Of a stretch of DNA of 64,000 bases, positions 21,537-33,055 are shown one piece after another (the stretch's first letter is position 1; the number at the start of each line of letters is the position of its first letter). The stretch spans positions 19,298,414 through 19,362,413 of the forward strand of contig OZ022245.1 in the NCBI GenBank assembly GCA_963978895.1, read 5' to 3'. This DNA is from Erpobdella octoculata. Lineage: Eukaryota > Annelida > Clitellata > Hirudinida > Erpobdellidae. The position numbers and the translations under genes are program-made. The notes beneath the pieces are model-generated. The model saw only the letters and a program-made list of their open reading frames with translations, was not told the origin of the DNA and ran no database searches.

Positions 21537-21660
21537 TATTTGTATGTATGTATGTATGTATGTATGTATGTATGTATGTATGTATGTATGTATGTATGTA
21601 TGTATGTATGTATGTATGTATGTATGTATGTATGTATGTATGTATGTATGTATGTATGTA
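21537..21660. repeat. (TATG)n microsatellite
   Basis: Array between the 5' end of RLE LINE copy 2 and the CTAG end of a Helitron B. It resumes at 23474. Confidence 0.96.
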
Positions 21661-23473
21661 CTAGCAGTGCCCGTAGCGGCTTCGCTCGCATGAAATTAGA
21701 GAATTTGAACCGTGCATCCAAAGGTGTCGGCTCGGCCCGTCGACAACTTGGCCCAGTCCGTTTCAAAACCAAAATTCCTGGCATGGCACGGCCCGTCTAA
21801 TTTGGGCCCGGCCCGTTTTTACAGGCCTAGAAATTCTATATACTTGATGAAAAACTTCGGCCCGTCCCACCTTGACTTCAGGCTTGGCCCGGCCCGTCTG
21901 AAGACCCTAAAATCACTAAAATGTCTATATGCTTAGTGAAAAACCTCGGCCCGTACCATCTTGATTTAAGGTTTAGCCTGGCCCGTAAAAAGACCCTAAA
22001 ATAACGGCTTGGCCCGACCGGTGATAAACTGGACTCAGCAACTTTTAACCGGGACAAAACCTCAAAATACTAAGTTTTACATCTGTAATGCTTGCAGTTG
22101 TTAAGTAGCAGTTATTTTAAAATCAAATAACCCTTATTTTGACCCCACATTTGAATTCATGGAAACCAAAGTTTAAACAAGTAAATTAAAAACGAATTTT
22201 TAAAACCAATGCTCTTATATGTAATTAAAACACAAATTTTGCAATCAATTTTTTCTTATATTACTTTTTTATTTTATATTAAAGTCGAAATATCTTAATT
22301 ATATCGAAATATCGAAATTAATTAAAATTAACTGAATTAATTGACTTATTGTAAAACTAATAATTGAATATTGCATTGTCTTCTATTTTGAGCATGTGTG
22401 CAAAATTTGAAAAAAATCTATCATCAGGAAGTGACTCAAAAATTGATTGCAAGATTTGAAACAGACAGAGAAACAAACAGACAGACAGAGAAACAAACAG
22501 ACAGACAGAGAAACAGAGACGACGAGTTAATAAAAGCATTGGTAAAAAATGGTGAAACGCGTATATCTTTTTTTTTTGAGTACATACTAAGTATTAATTT
22601 TTACATCTGTAGCAATTACAGTTGTTGAGTAGCAGTTACTTTAAAAACCAAATAACCCTATTTCCACCCCACATTTGAAGTCCTGGAAACCAAATTTTCA
22701 AAAAATGGTTAAAGACGTATATCATTATTTTTAGAGTAGAAACCAAATACTAATTTTTACTTTTGTAGCATTCACAGTTTTTGAGTAGCAGCTACTTTAA
22801 AAAACCAAGTAATCCTATTGTCCACCCCATATTTAAGGTCCTGGAAACCAAATTTGTAAAAAATGGTGAAACACGTATATCTTTATTTTTAGAATAGAAA
22901 CTAAATACTAATTTGTACATCTGTGGTATTTACAGTTTTTGAGTAGCAGTTACTTTAAAAAACAAATAACCCTAATTTCCACCCCACATTTGAAGTCCTG
23001 GAAACCAAATTTTCAAAAAATTCTAAAACACGTATTTCATTATTTTTGTAATAGAAACTAAATACTAATTTTTACTCCTGTAGCATTCACAGTTTTTGAG
23101 TAGCAGCTACTTTAAAAACCAAATAACCCAATTTTCCAACCCACATTTGAGGTCCGGGAAACCGAATTTTCAAAAAATGGTGTAACACGTATCTTTATAT
23201 TTTTCAAGAAGAATCCATATACCAAATTTCAAAATCTCCTCATTTTTAGTTTTCGAGATATACATTGTTTTAGAAAAAAAGTTTATTTTCCAGTTTCTTC
23301 CCCTCAAAGAGCACAATTTTCAAAAATCCTTTCTTAGTGGATGCTTAAGCAATAAAAGTAATTTAAGTTCCAAATTTCACGTTCCTAGGATGAGGCGTTT
23401 GAGCTCGGCGTTGATTATCAGTCAGTCAGTCAGTCAGGACATGTTCTTATATATATATATATATATATATAGA
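21661..23473 (-). mobile_element. Helitron family B, full-length non-autonomous copy
   Basis: The minus strand starts TCTATATATATATA...GAACATGTCC and ends GCGAGCGAAGCCGCTACGGG then CACTGCTAG, followed by T: the TC...CTAG|T ends and a 3' hairpin known of Helitrons. It sits between GTA and TGT of a (TATG)n array (A|T target). Interior: GGCCCGGCCCGT-type short repeats (21730-22020) and about five tandem units of about 155 bp marked by TTGAGTAGCAGTTACTT (22625-23180). No Rep/helicase coding. A TGACTGACTGACTGA repeat lies next to the 5' end. Confidence 0.8.
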
Positions 23474-23565
23474 TGTATGTATGTATGTATGTATGTATGT
23501 ATGTATGTATGTATGTATGTATGTATGTATGTATGTATGTATGTATGTATGTATGTATGTATGTA
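23474..23565. repeat. (TATG)n microsatellite
   Basis: Between two Helitron B copies. Confidence 0.95.
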
Positions 23566-23830
23566 CTAGCAGTGTCCGTAGCGGCTTCGCTCGCATAAAA
23601 TTAGAGAATTTGAACCGTGCATATACATAGTAGAGTACTGCACGGATCAATTTTTTAGGTCTCGGCTCGGCCTCGTCGACAACTTGGCCCAGCCCGTTTC
23701 AAAAACAGAAATTCCTGGCCCGGCACGGCCCGTCTAATATGGGCCCGGACCGTTTTTACAGGCCTACAAGTTCTATATACTTGATGAAAAACTTCGGCTG
23801 TCCCACCTTGACTTCAGGTTTAGCCCGGCT
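23566..23830 (-). mobile_element. Helitron family B, 3' end fragment
   Basis: Starts (forward) with CTAGCAGTG(T)CCGTAGCGG like the copy at 21661 and continues through the GGCCCGGC repeats, then stops where the inverted repeat of 23831 begins. Confidence 0.75.
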
Positions 23831-23919
23831 CACGGGCTTCCCTTCGACGTTTTGAGTCTTTAGCCAAAAAACTAACAAATACAAAATGGGCAATTATATT
23901 CAATGGAGTTTGCGTACAA

Positions 23920-24435
<516 letters not shown>

Positions 24436-24478
24436 GGGCTAACGCGTTTCGAGAGTTAGTTTGTCATCATCAAAGCCC
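24436..24478 (-). ncRNA. Degenerate hammerhead ribozyme motif
   Basis: Minus strand: stem I GGGCU/AGCCC (5 bp), core UUGAUGA (the essential C3 is changed to U), a weak stem II, GAAA, a minimal stem III ACGCGU and cleavage position U. The order is that of a type I hammerhead as known in Penelope-like elements. With C3 changed and stem II weak it is probably inactive. Located 320 bp after the PLE-4 stop. Confidence 0.5.
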
Positions 24479-24795
24479 GAAAAAAAACAAAACATGGATA
24501 GAATAATGAAAAGTGAAATTAGTTAAAACCGATAATGAAACAAAACAATAATATTAATTTTTCGAGAATGACATGTTAATTTATTTTACGGAGATATTAA
24601 AAATAAATTATATAATAAAACTGTTATACATTTAAAAAATACGGTCGTAAAGCAAAATCTATTAATTGTCAAACGACAGATCTACGTCACATCTCGCGCA
24701 ACCATGACATTGTTAAAACGGAAACCATCTCTGAAGAATTGCCAAAATTAAATTAATTAATTAAAATGCCAAGTTATTTTACACAAAACGTTATC
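24479..24795. other. PLE-4 3' UTR, non-coding
   Basis: AT-rich segment between the PLE-4 stop codon and the ribozyme motif; no coding or repeat signature. Confidence 0.5.
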
Positions 24796-25738
<943 letters not shown>

Positions 25739-25801
25739 ATCTTCAGAGTCTGTAAATACAATCGCGTAAAAGGAGGCAAAAGATAAGAAAACATGTAATA
25801 A

Positions 25802-26067
25802 CTAAATATACAAATAAACTAATATTCTCATGGAATTATCTTAATAGAAGGATATTATTAAAAATAATCAAATTTAGACACTGTAATTAAATTAACGTAC
25901 ATAAAATGAACTGGAGTTATGAGGATAAAATAAGTATAATTAAAAACGTTTAATTAAAAGATAAAATAATAGTAACAGTAATAATTATAATAATATTAAT
26001 AAAAGCAAGTATTATGATAATAAATGATTAAATTAAGTCGAAATTACATAAGATATTTAAATAAATA
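25802..26067. other. PLE-2 3' UTR, non-coding
   Basis: AT-rich, no coding signature, between the PLE-2 stop and the ribozyme. Confidence 0.5.
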
Positions 26068-27250
26068 AAATCAAGAATATCTCCGCTTTCGTCGAACAGT
26101 GATGTTCTCGTTTGAAAGTAAATGGAGGAAGGAATTGGATGAGTTCGAACAATTGTCATCAATCGGACATTCTTCTTCGACACAGGTGCGCGCGGTATCA
26201 TCAGGACTAACAGGTTGATCCAAGTCATCAACAACGGTCGTGAAAAAACAAGGACTTTCTGTGAGGATATTTTCTAAAGTATCTTTAGATGACGGATCTT
26301 GCGTTGTATCGAAATATTGCGAAAAAGAGCATGCGTCCAAAACGTCAGGACTGTTTGTATTATACACTTATAAAAAAATGGAAAAATTATCTTGTTGATA
26401 TATTTAGCTAAATGATATGTAGGAGTAGGGCATTGAGAGATTATTGGACGTAAAGGATTACCAACTTTGTGAGTTTTCACCATACCGTATAAGTAACCAG
26501 GTGCAAAATCTTCTATTAAAATAGACATTTTATCTTCGTCGAGACAATTATTTAATTTTCGAATTAAAACATCGACTCTTTGTTTAATTGCAAAAGTTGG
26601 ATCTTTTGTAATTTTCAGAAATTTATTTGTATCAGCAACTAGTTCATTCAGTTTCATCAGATATTCAGAGTTGTTCATAATGACATAGCTTTGAATTTTA
26701 TCAGCCCTGAGTATTACTATATTAGGATTAGATCGAAATGATTTAGCCGCGTGTCTGAGATGAGTTGGAATACTGGAATGAAATGGACGATACCTGTTAA
26801 TTTGTCCCTCGCGTAGCAACTCGATTCTTAAAGAATCATCAAACATAATCAGTCCAACTTCTCGCAATGAATGGAGTTTTTCAAAAAGAATTTCCAGCTC
26901 TGTTTTTTTGTTTGTTTGATCGTACTTTTTGCAGATATGAAAGTTAAATCCAAGATTTAAAAAATCACGTTCGACGGGAGAAGGAGAGGCTTATAAAACA
27001 ATCAGTAAAATCCTTCAGTAGAAACGAACCGGAGTATAATTTACTGAGTTTTTTGGTAATAATACTTCATTTAACTCGCTCCAATTTGATAAATTGTTCT
27101 TGTGTAAATTGAAGAAAAGATTGTGAAGCTTCTTGGTCACAACATACAGAAGAAACGTCATTCAATAACTTTTCATAACTCAAATTAAGTTCTCGGAATG
27201 TACATTCGGCAGAAGTATACTCCTCCGTAACTGTATGCGCATGTTTCTAG
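26068..27250 (-). pseudogene. Penelope-like element (PLE-2), internally deleted
   Basis: From 27250 downward: a degraded N-terminal part with stops (LNLGFNFHI near 26960 is recognisable), then an open stretch (26274-26867) with ADKIQSYVIMNNSEYLMKL, KDPTFAIKQRVDVLI, PGYLYGMVKTHKVGNPLRP and IISQCPTPTYHLAKYIN, the finger and early palm blocks of Penelope RT. Near 26370 the frame jumps directly to the C-terminal extension (about 98 residues, ending NENITVRRKRRYS). Catalytic RT, thumb and GIY-YIG are deleted. Confidence 0.82.
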
Positions 27251-27288
27251 CATTAAACGGAGTTAATTGTTTTGCCATTTTCGAGCGG

Positions 27289-27357
27289 TTTTTATTATTA
27301 AATGGAGACTCATTTTAAATCGAGTTTGTCTTAAAGAAAATCTTATGCCATCTTACA

Positions 27358-27361
<4 letters not shown>
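27289..27361 (+). pseudogene. Penelope leader fragment (plus strand)
   Basis: Plus strand reads IIKWRLILNRVCLKENLMPS then YIIN and (TA)n. It faces the minus-strand leader at 27406-27607 across the same (TA)n, so two leaders converge on one microsatellite. No ribozyme motif was found upstream. Confidence 0.65.

Positions 27362-27405
<44 letters not shown>
27362..27405. repeat. (TA)n microsatellite
   Basis: About 44 bp of TA between two converging Penelope leaders. Confidence 0.95.
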
Positions 27406-27407
<2 letters not shown>

Positions 27408-27607
27408 CAAATAATTAGGAACAAGATGTTCTTTCAGACACGCTTTATTAAAGACTATGGCCCATTTCTTATTACAAACTTTTTCTATCAAACGTGAAAC
27501 TTTTCGAAAATCGGAAATACCAAGACACTTTTGAACAAACTGGTATATATTTTTATTAATGTTATGGTCATGAGCAGACCTGCAGGTTTCGGCTTTATTA
27601 GCCATCA
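27406..27607 (-). CDS. Penelope leader peptide region (pLTR end of PLE-3)
   Basis: Starts at the tandem ATG ATG inside the ribozyme: MMANKAETCRSAHDHN, then SDFRKVSRLIEKVCNKK and KWAIVFNKACLKEHLVPNYL, running into (TA)n. Same architecture as 25565-25738. It lies 380 bp after the PLE-3 stop and is read as the 3' pLTR end of PLE-3. Confidence 0.7.
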
Positions 27608-27618
27608 TCAGAACTCAT
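27570..27618 (-). ncRNA. Hammerhead ribozyme (type I) in Penelope pLTR
   Basis: Minus strand: stem I AUGAG paired with CUCAU (two weak positions next to the core), core CUGAUGA, extra U, stem II GGCU-loop-AGCC, GAAA, palindromic stem III ACCUGCAGGU, cleavage base C. All invariant core bases present. The start codon of the leader ORF lies inside it. Confidence 0.75.
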
Positions 27619-27987
27619 AAAACTAATTTACAGCTACAACGAAAATATATAAAGTGGTGTGGCGAGACATATCAGATATGTTTACACATCAATCGAGGTC
27701 AAAGTACAAAGAAGAGTAAAAGCAAATTATGAAAACCGCTAAGAAACAACCAAAAAATTTTTTGCCTCGGAGTAAATAAATAAACAAAAAATAAACAAAA
27801 AATAAGAAAAAATAAAAAATTACATGTGTTAAAATATACAACCAAATTAAGTAGTAAAATATAACTATTAAAAGAAAATTACTAATAAAAGCAAAGAGGT
27901 AAAATAATAAAATAAGAATTTAAAGCTACAATTTAAAGATAATAGGATATCGATAAAATTGAGAGTTTAATTAAAAGTTGAAAATGA
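27619..27987. other. PLE-3 3' UTR, non-coding
   Basis: AT-rich, A-run-rich sequence between the PLE-3 stop and the ribozyme; nothing else seen. Confidence 0.5.
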
Positions 27988-29853
27988 TCAACGTCTACGT
28001 ATAGTAATATTACAGTTATCGATCAAATGCGGACACATCGCACCAGTCCCATCACCATCACACAGGTCAGCAGTCTCGAGGCCTCGAGGAGGTTGGCTCA
28101 TGGCTGACAAACCAGTGGAGCACTGTTCGACCGCGTCCAACGCTTCAATATGGTTGGTAGATGGAGGAAAGGAAACAGGACCACAAACTGGGCCGTTGTC
28201 GTATTGGTCGCAAGGATGATCATAACTGTGATAAGATACATTTGTAGTCTTGGTTGGCGAACTCCTAGTACGGAGTTCAGATAAATCAGAAAAGGAGATG
28301 CGAGGTGTAACAAAAGGAGAATGCGGGAGAACAGTGAATAGCGGAGTCCTTGGCATGTCGGCAGGGCACAATTCGGTTGAATTTGGAACATCGATAGAGT
28401 TGGTAGGGTCTATTTCGTTGGCAGCGTCTATTGCGTTGGCAGACAAAGGAGATAAACCTCGACGAGAAATGGAACCGTTGTCGTACTGGTCACAAGGATG
28501 GTCGTAACTGTAATGGGAAACACCTGTAGTTTTGGTTGCCGAACTCCTAGTACGGAGTACAGATAAATCTGAGAGCGAGAGACGAGGTGTGACAAAGGGA
28601 GAAAGCGGGAGAACAGTCGATGGTGAGGCCTGTGGCATATCACCATTCACCGGGTCCGAAGAAGGCCGGCAGATGGCCGACGGATCGATAAAGCACTGTT
28701 CGATCAAACGCACAGCCTCAATGCAACTGGTATCATCCACAGAACTGGCAGACGGAGGACCAGTAGGCCGATCGCAGTTTGGCAAACCACAAATTTCAAT
28801 AAGGTTAGCATGGTCCATTGCGCCGGTGGACGGAGCACAAGAAACCGGATCACAACATGGGCTCTTGCCATGCCTGTCAAGTGCATGGTCGTTCAATATG
28901 CAAGTGTTGGGGGCAACAGCGGATGACGAGCCCTGCGGCACACCAACGCTGTGGCACTGCAAGTGGTGCCTATTGTTGAATAGTTTAAGGGTCCGTCCAA
29001 AATGGTCATCTTGGACGTTTAGTATTGGTTTATCCCGGACAATGTAGAGGGCCTCGGCAATTTTTAATCGAGAGGGGTCAGCCTCGTGATGGAGAATAAC
29101 AGTGTTATCGACGAGTGTTTGTCTGTTGAGTTTTGTGTTGTGAGCCAGTTGCGAATGCGTTGTAATACTGCCACCCTGTAAATGCATAGTAACCCGGCGG
29201 GAGAGCGTAGTACGTGTCTGGCCAATGTAGGTAGCAATGACATCATGCGGTGCAGGACAAGTAAATTTATAAACTACATTTGTACACTGGAAAATGCTGG
29301 CGTGACGAGGACTATTTTTCATGATAAGGCTGTGTGATTTTCTGTCTTTATAATATATGGAAAATGACAGTCTATGTCGGAGTCGATCTTTAACTTTAAC
29401 GCAACTTGTAATAATTTGACGTAATATTCTCTCATCAAGACGGTAATTGTCATGCATCTGGGAACAGTAACGGATATCAACAGTCCTGACGACATCATTA
29501 GGAGTGTTTGCTGGAATGCCAGAAATCTTTTTATTCACAAATCTTTTCACAACAGAATCAACCATGGTGTTGGTGTAGTTATTGTTGATCAACAGCGTTT
29601 TGAGACGTTTGACTTCTGTGTGAAATTTACACCAATCTTCTGACAGCCCATAAGCTCGAGCAAGAAGGTTATGTATAACACTCTCTTTGTATATATCAGA
29701 ACAGTAGCCGGCACCGTTCATGCAAAGACCCTCGGAGGAAGGCTTGACGTACATTTCATGTGCAAGGCCAGAATCCGTTTGAGAGACCAACACGTCCAGA
29801 AAAGGTAACGTATGATTACAGTCGCTATATTCGATTGTAAAATTCAACACAGA
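27988..29853 (-). CDS. Penelope-like element (PLE-3): RT thumb, GIY-YIG nuclease and long repeated C-terminal extension
   Basis: Open for over 620 codons; the first residues (reading TA repeat) belong to the flank, so the copy is 5' truncated near 29853. Residues 13-200 are the end of the RT and thumb (LPFLDVLV, EVKRLKTLLINNNYTNTMVD). The GIY-YIG nuclease is at about 202-291: [22 protein letters not shown]234, E278 and N289 in PILN. From about 305 to 631 there is a Ser/Pro/Asp-rich extension with a duplicated unit of about 49 residues (422-471 and 516-565), and a basic tail NITIRRR. The extension is much longer than in typical Penelope ORFs. The nuclease could still be foldable. Confidence 0.85.
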   Translation of the reverse strand, partial: SVLNFTIEYSDCNHTLPFLDVLVSQTDSGLAHEMYVKPSSEGLCMNGAGYCSDIYKESVIHNLLARAYGLSEDWCKFHTEVKRLKTLLINNNYTNTMVDSVVKRFVNKKISGIPANTPNDVVRTVDIRYCSQMHDNYRLDERILRQIITSCVKVKDRLRHRLSFSIYYKDRKSHSLIMKNSPRHASIFQCTNVVYKFTCPAPHDVIATYIGQTRTTLSRRVTMHLQGGSITTHSQLAHNTKLNRQTLVDNTVILHHEADPSRLKIAEALYIVRDKPILNVQDDHFGRTLKLFNNRHHLQCHSVGVPQGSSSAVAPNTCILNDHALDRHGKSPCCDPVSCAPSTGAMDHANLIEICGLPNCDRPTGPPSASSVDDTSCIEAVRLIEQCFIDPSAICRPSSDPVNGDMPQASPSTVLPLSPFVTPRLSLSDLSVLRTRSSATKTTGVSHYSYDHPCDQYDNGSISRRGLSPLSANAIDAANEIDPTNSIDVPNSTELCPADMPRTPLFTVLPHSPFVTPRISFSDLSELRTRSSPTKTTNVSYHSYDHPCDQYDNGPVCGPVSFPPSTNHIEALDAVEQCSTGLSAMSQPPRGLETADLCDGDGTGAMCPHLIDNCNITIRRR

Positions 29854-29854
29854 G

Positions 29855-30471
29855 TATATATATATATAAAAGGCAAACGGCAAAGGTTTGTTATTTATGC
29901 ATTGCTACACCATTCATCCGATCGTAATGCAATTTTCACACCAGCTTGAAAGGCAATGGGAGGTGTTTTTGAAAAAAAATTGAAATCGAACACAAAATCA
30001 GCAGAGGGGAGCCAAAATATCATTCCAGGCCAAAAGTGACTATATACGACCATCAAAGGTAATTGCGCAATAAAATTCAAATTTAGTTTACGTAACAACT
30101 TTTGAAAGCTTCGAGCAATTTTTAGCCAGTTTTAACAAATCTATTTTACGTTTTGAAGGGCTAAAAGAAGTTAGGAAAGAAAATAAAAGAGAAAATAAGC
30201 GGGAACGGGAAAGCAAGCGGTAACGGGAAAGCGACCGGGAACGGAAAGCGACCTAGAGCGGAAAAGCGACCAGGAACGGGAAAGCGACCGGGAACGGAAA
30301 AGCGACGGAGCGGGAAAGCGTCAGGGAGCGGGAAAGCGACCGGGAGTGGAAAATCGACCGGGAGCGAGAAAGCGACCGGGAACGGGAGAGCGAGCGGGAG
30401 CGGTGAAGGAAACGGGAGCGAGAGATACAAACATTTAAAAAACCTCTAAAAACTCCAGGTACCCCCGCTAG
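29855..30471 (+). mobile_element. Helitron family C, near full-length copy
   Basis: Starts in TATATATATAAAAGGC, contains the family's CATTGCTACACC, CCAAAAGTGACTATATACGAC and CAAATTTAGTTTACGTAACA landmarks, the 18-bp GGGAACGGGAAAGCGACC-type minisatellite (30190-30420) and ends CCAGGTACCCCCGCTAG|T. Its 5' side is fused to the truncated 5' end of PLE-3. Confidence 0.75.
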
Positions 30472-30525
30472 TTTATTATAATTGTTGTAAAAATAGATTT
30501 AACGTGATAAAAAACTGAAAATTTA

Positions 30526-30864
30526 TTAGCTATACCTTTGTGTGAACCCATCGTCTTGATCATGTAAAGAATAAAGCAGATGTTTGTGTTTTAATCGAGC
30601 GTCAAAAATTTCTTTTTTCCCTGTAAAAAGAGAATTCAATTTCATTGCTCTGTTTGCTCTTTCTAGACATTTTCGTTGTTGACATGCTTGAACAGATGGA
30701 ACCCATGGTGGGTTATCGTATGGATCACTTGATACAGAATCGATAGGATTTGATAGAAAGTATTTTTTGTAATTTTTTAAACGAGATCTGTTTTCAATCA
30801 AAATTGTTTCCGCTATACTTTTATTCTCAGCTGTGTCTGGAACAATATGAAATGTAGTATGCAT
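30526..30864 (-). CDS. Unidentified ORF, 112 codons
   Basis: Not recognised. Features: moderately charged, SRLKNYKKYFLSNP, then SDPYDNPPWVPSVQACQQ, KCLERANRAMKLNSLF and LKHKHLLYSLHDQDDG. The composition is balanced and not repeat-like, and the aromatic/proline block looks like a real protein segment. No splice or transposon landmark ties it to a family. It could be a transposon gene end or a host exon. Confidence 0.35.
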   Translation of the reverse strand: MHTTFHIVPDTAENKSIAETILIENRSRLKNYKKYFLSNPIDSVSSDPYDNPPWVPSVQACQQRKCLERANRAMKLNSLFTGKKEIFDARLKHKHLLYSLHDQDDGFTQRYS

Positions 30865-31632
30865 CTATCAGTTTAGCTTAGCTCTATCTATCGTAAAAGT
30901 GTGTTTATTTTTGTACAAAATGACGCTTGTATGACGCTCCCAAAATACATTAAAAAATTCTATTACCAATTAAAATTTCAACCAAAAACGTGTTTATCCA
31001 GTATAAAATAAGTAATAATCTATAGCCTTAAATTTAATTAATTATTTATTATTTTTTCCATAAGTCTTTTTATAATGCTAAAAATATGGGCATTAGCCTA
31101 TCGCTCGTATATTTTGATGATTAGGCATAATTCCAGCTATTGCAAAAACCTTTAAAAGATTGTAGTACCTTGGAATAGAAAAATAAAGCTTCTTAGCTAG
31201 AAAGACTGGTTTACACAGTATCACTTCACTAAAAGCCTTTAATACAGATATTAGACATGACCATTATGACCTTTAGTCCCGTTCAGAACTTGCACACGTT
31301 GCCGTTAGAGCGGTCTGGACCTACTCGAGTTTCGAAGTCAACTTTCTTCTACAATATACCCCCTTCGAGACCCTAACAACCTAAACAAGATGGCTGCTTT
31401 CTTGAGCAATGAATTGACAAGATTAGCCAATCAGCTTGTGCCAGACCAATCCGTCCGTCTTAAACCTCGAACGTCTTATCCAAAAAATGCCTTACAGCTA
31501 TGCGGAAACTACGCTGCTAGAAAAGAAAACTCGAAAAATCAAAAATAAACAATGATCAATGGCACGCCCAGTAACGTATTTATCAAAGTCTCCTGAAACA
31601 TAAAATATGGCCTGTGGTGCGTTCTCAACATA
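30865..31632. other. Non-coding, nothing recognised
   Basis: AT-rich to 31260; 31300-31560 is less AT-rich and may be the 5' continuation of the LINE fragment at 31633, but no motif could be read. Confidence 0.4.
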
Positions 31633-32130
31633 ATGGCTGGAGGCAGAATACCTTCAGGAGAAAGCATCACGGCCAACCAATTTCAGACATTTTTTATCAA
31701 AAAAGTCGCCCGTTTCCGTGTATCAACCACTACAGCTGGTTCTCTTCCATCGGGTTTGCTTGATCTGTCGGTCAGACATGGCCCGTTAAAATTCCAGCCA
31801 ATGACTGAAAACAAGGTGATGATGCTCATACGTCGACTACCAAACTCGATACTAACATGGCTTTTCACAGACCGTCATCAATTAGTTTTGGTCGTAGTTG
31901 ACGGATCGTATGTTTCTGGTCAAGCATGGCGGCCTGACATCTGCAGCTGCATCTTTGGACTACGGCATTCTACAGGGTTCAGTTCTGGGCCCGTTTTTAT
32001 TTTCTTTATACACCGGGGACATTGGACAAATCTTTGGTCTAATACCTCCAGTACCATCTTTATGCCGACGTCACTCAGATTTATAGGCACTGCACTCCTG
32101 ACTAAACAGCGGAATTATCAGTAAAATGTC
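31633..32130 (+). pseudogene. L2/CR1-like LINE fragment with internal deletion
   Basis: First part: FQTFFIKKVARFRV and FQPMTENKVMMLIRRLPN, the linker between endonuclease and RT in L2/CR1-type elements. After a jump the RT appears as FTDRHQLVLVVVDGS and, in the next frame, DYGILQGSVLGPFLFSLYTG with the YADD region decayed. The RT fingers are deleted between them. Confidence 0.65.
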
Positions 32131-32616
32131 GACCTGCGTTAAAGACATTAGTCGTTGGATGTTCAAGAACTGCTTGCAACTCATTTAATGTTATTAAATG
32201 TACCCGATTTTCAACTTCCTTTTTACAGTGTCTTTAGTTGTTTCGAACTCAAAAATTGTGTAATAACATTTTTTTTAAATGAGTTTATTGAGCAAAAAAA
32301 TTATAAAATTAAAAGTATTTTTCAAATCAACAAAATTTCTATTTCTAATAAAATGCTTATAGGAGGTCGTGGGTAATCCTCGAATTGAAAAATGCAAGTG
32401 AGCTGCGAATGGGCAAAAGGGTAAATCGCGAACTTATTGCGAAAAGATTTGGTGCGAAACAAGGTATAATTTGCGTAATTTGCGAACACATTTTCACAAT
32501 AATGCGAATTATAATATTAAATTATTTATGACATTATTCGTCGGAGTAGATTAAATAAATAATTAAATTAATAATAAGAAACTATGTAGAGTAAAACCAA
32601 TTCGTATATACCATAA
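32131..32616. other. Non-coding, nothing recognised
   Basis: AT-rich; GCGAA-containing words recur around 32405-32510 but no repeat unit or ORF is convincing. Confidence 0.4.
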
Positions 32617-32880
32617 CTAGCAGTGCCCGTAGCGGCTTCGCTCGCATGAAATTAGAGAATCTCGATCCTTCCCACCTTCATTTAAGGTGAGAAGGGTCAT
32701 CGGAAGATACTAACTGTCACCACCAGTAACCCTAAAATAACGGCTTGGCCCGTCCGTCCGGTGATAAACTAAACTCATCTACTTTTAACCGGTACAAAAC
32801 CTCAAAATACTAATTTTCACATCTGTAGCACTTACAGTTTTTGAGTAGCAGTTATTTTAAAAACAAATAACCCTTTTTCC
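32617..32880 (-). mobile_element. Helitron family B, 3' end fragment
   Basis: CTAGCAGTGCCCGTAGCGG end followed by family B interior up to the TTGAGTAGCAGTTATTTT unit; internally shortened and truncated. Confidence 0.75.
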
Positions 32881-32889
32881 ATGACCACA

Positions 32890-32980
32890 GTTCTGGGAAT
32901 AATATCTTTGGCGGGAAACCTTCGTATTTCCTGGTGACGAACTCTTAGTACAGAGTGCAGATATAATACATTGTAATGGA
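32890..32980 (-). pseudogene. Scrap of Penelope C-terminal extension
   Basis: Minus strand reads SALCTKSSSPGNTKVSRQ, parallel to SELRTRSSPTKTTNVSYH in PLE-3. Only about 30 codons. Confidence 0.5.
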
Positions 32981-33055
32981 CATTCAGGTTTGTGCTCCAC
33001 AGGGGAAACAGGGGCTACCTCAGTTGAGTATGCTGGCCTGGAATATATAAATAAA

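Noticed and set aside
24436..24478. Active hammerhead ribozyme
   Set aside because: The essential core C is U and stem II barely pairs; kept only as a degenerate motif.
28250..29047. Plus-strand ORFs over PLE-3
   Set aside because: Shadow frames of the minus-strand Penelope ORF, which carries all recognisable motifs.
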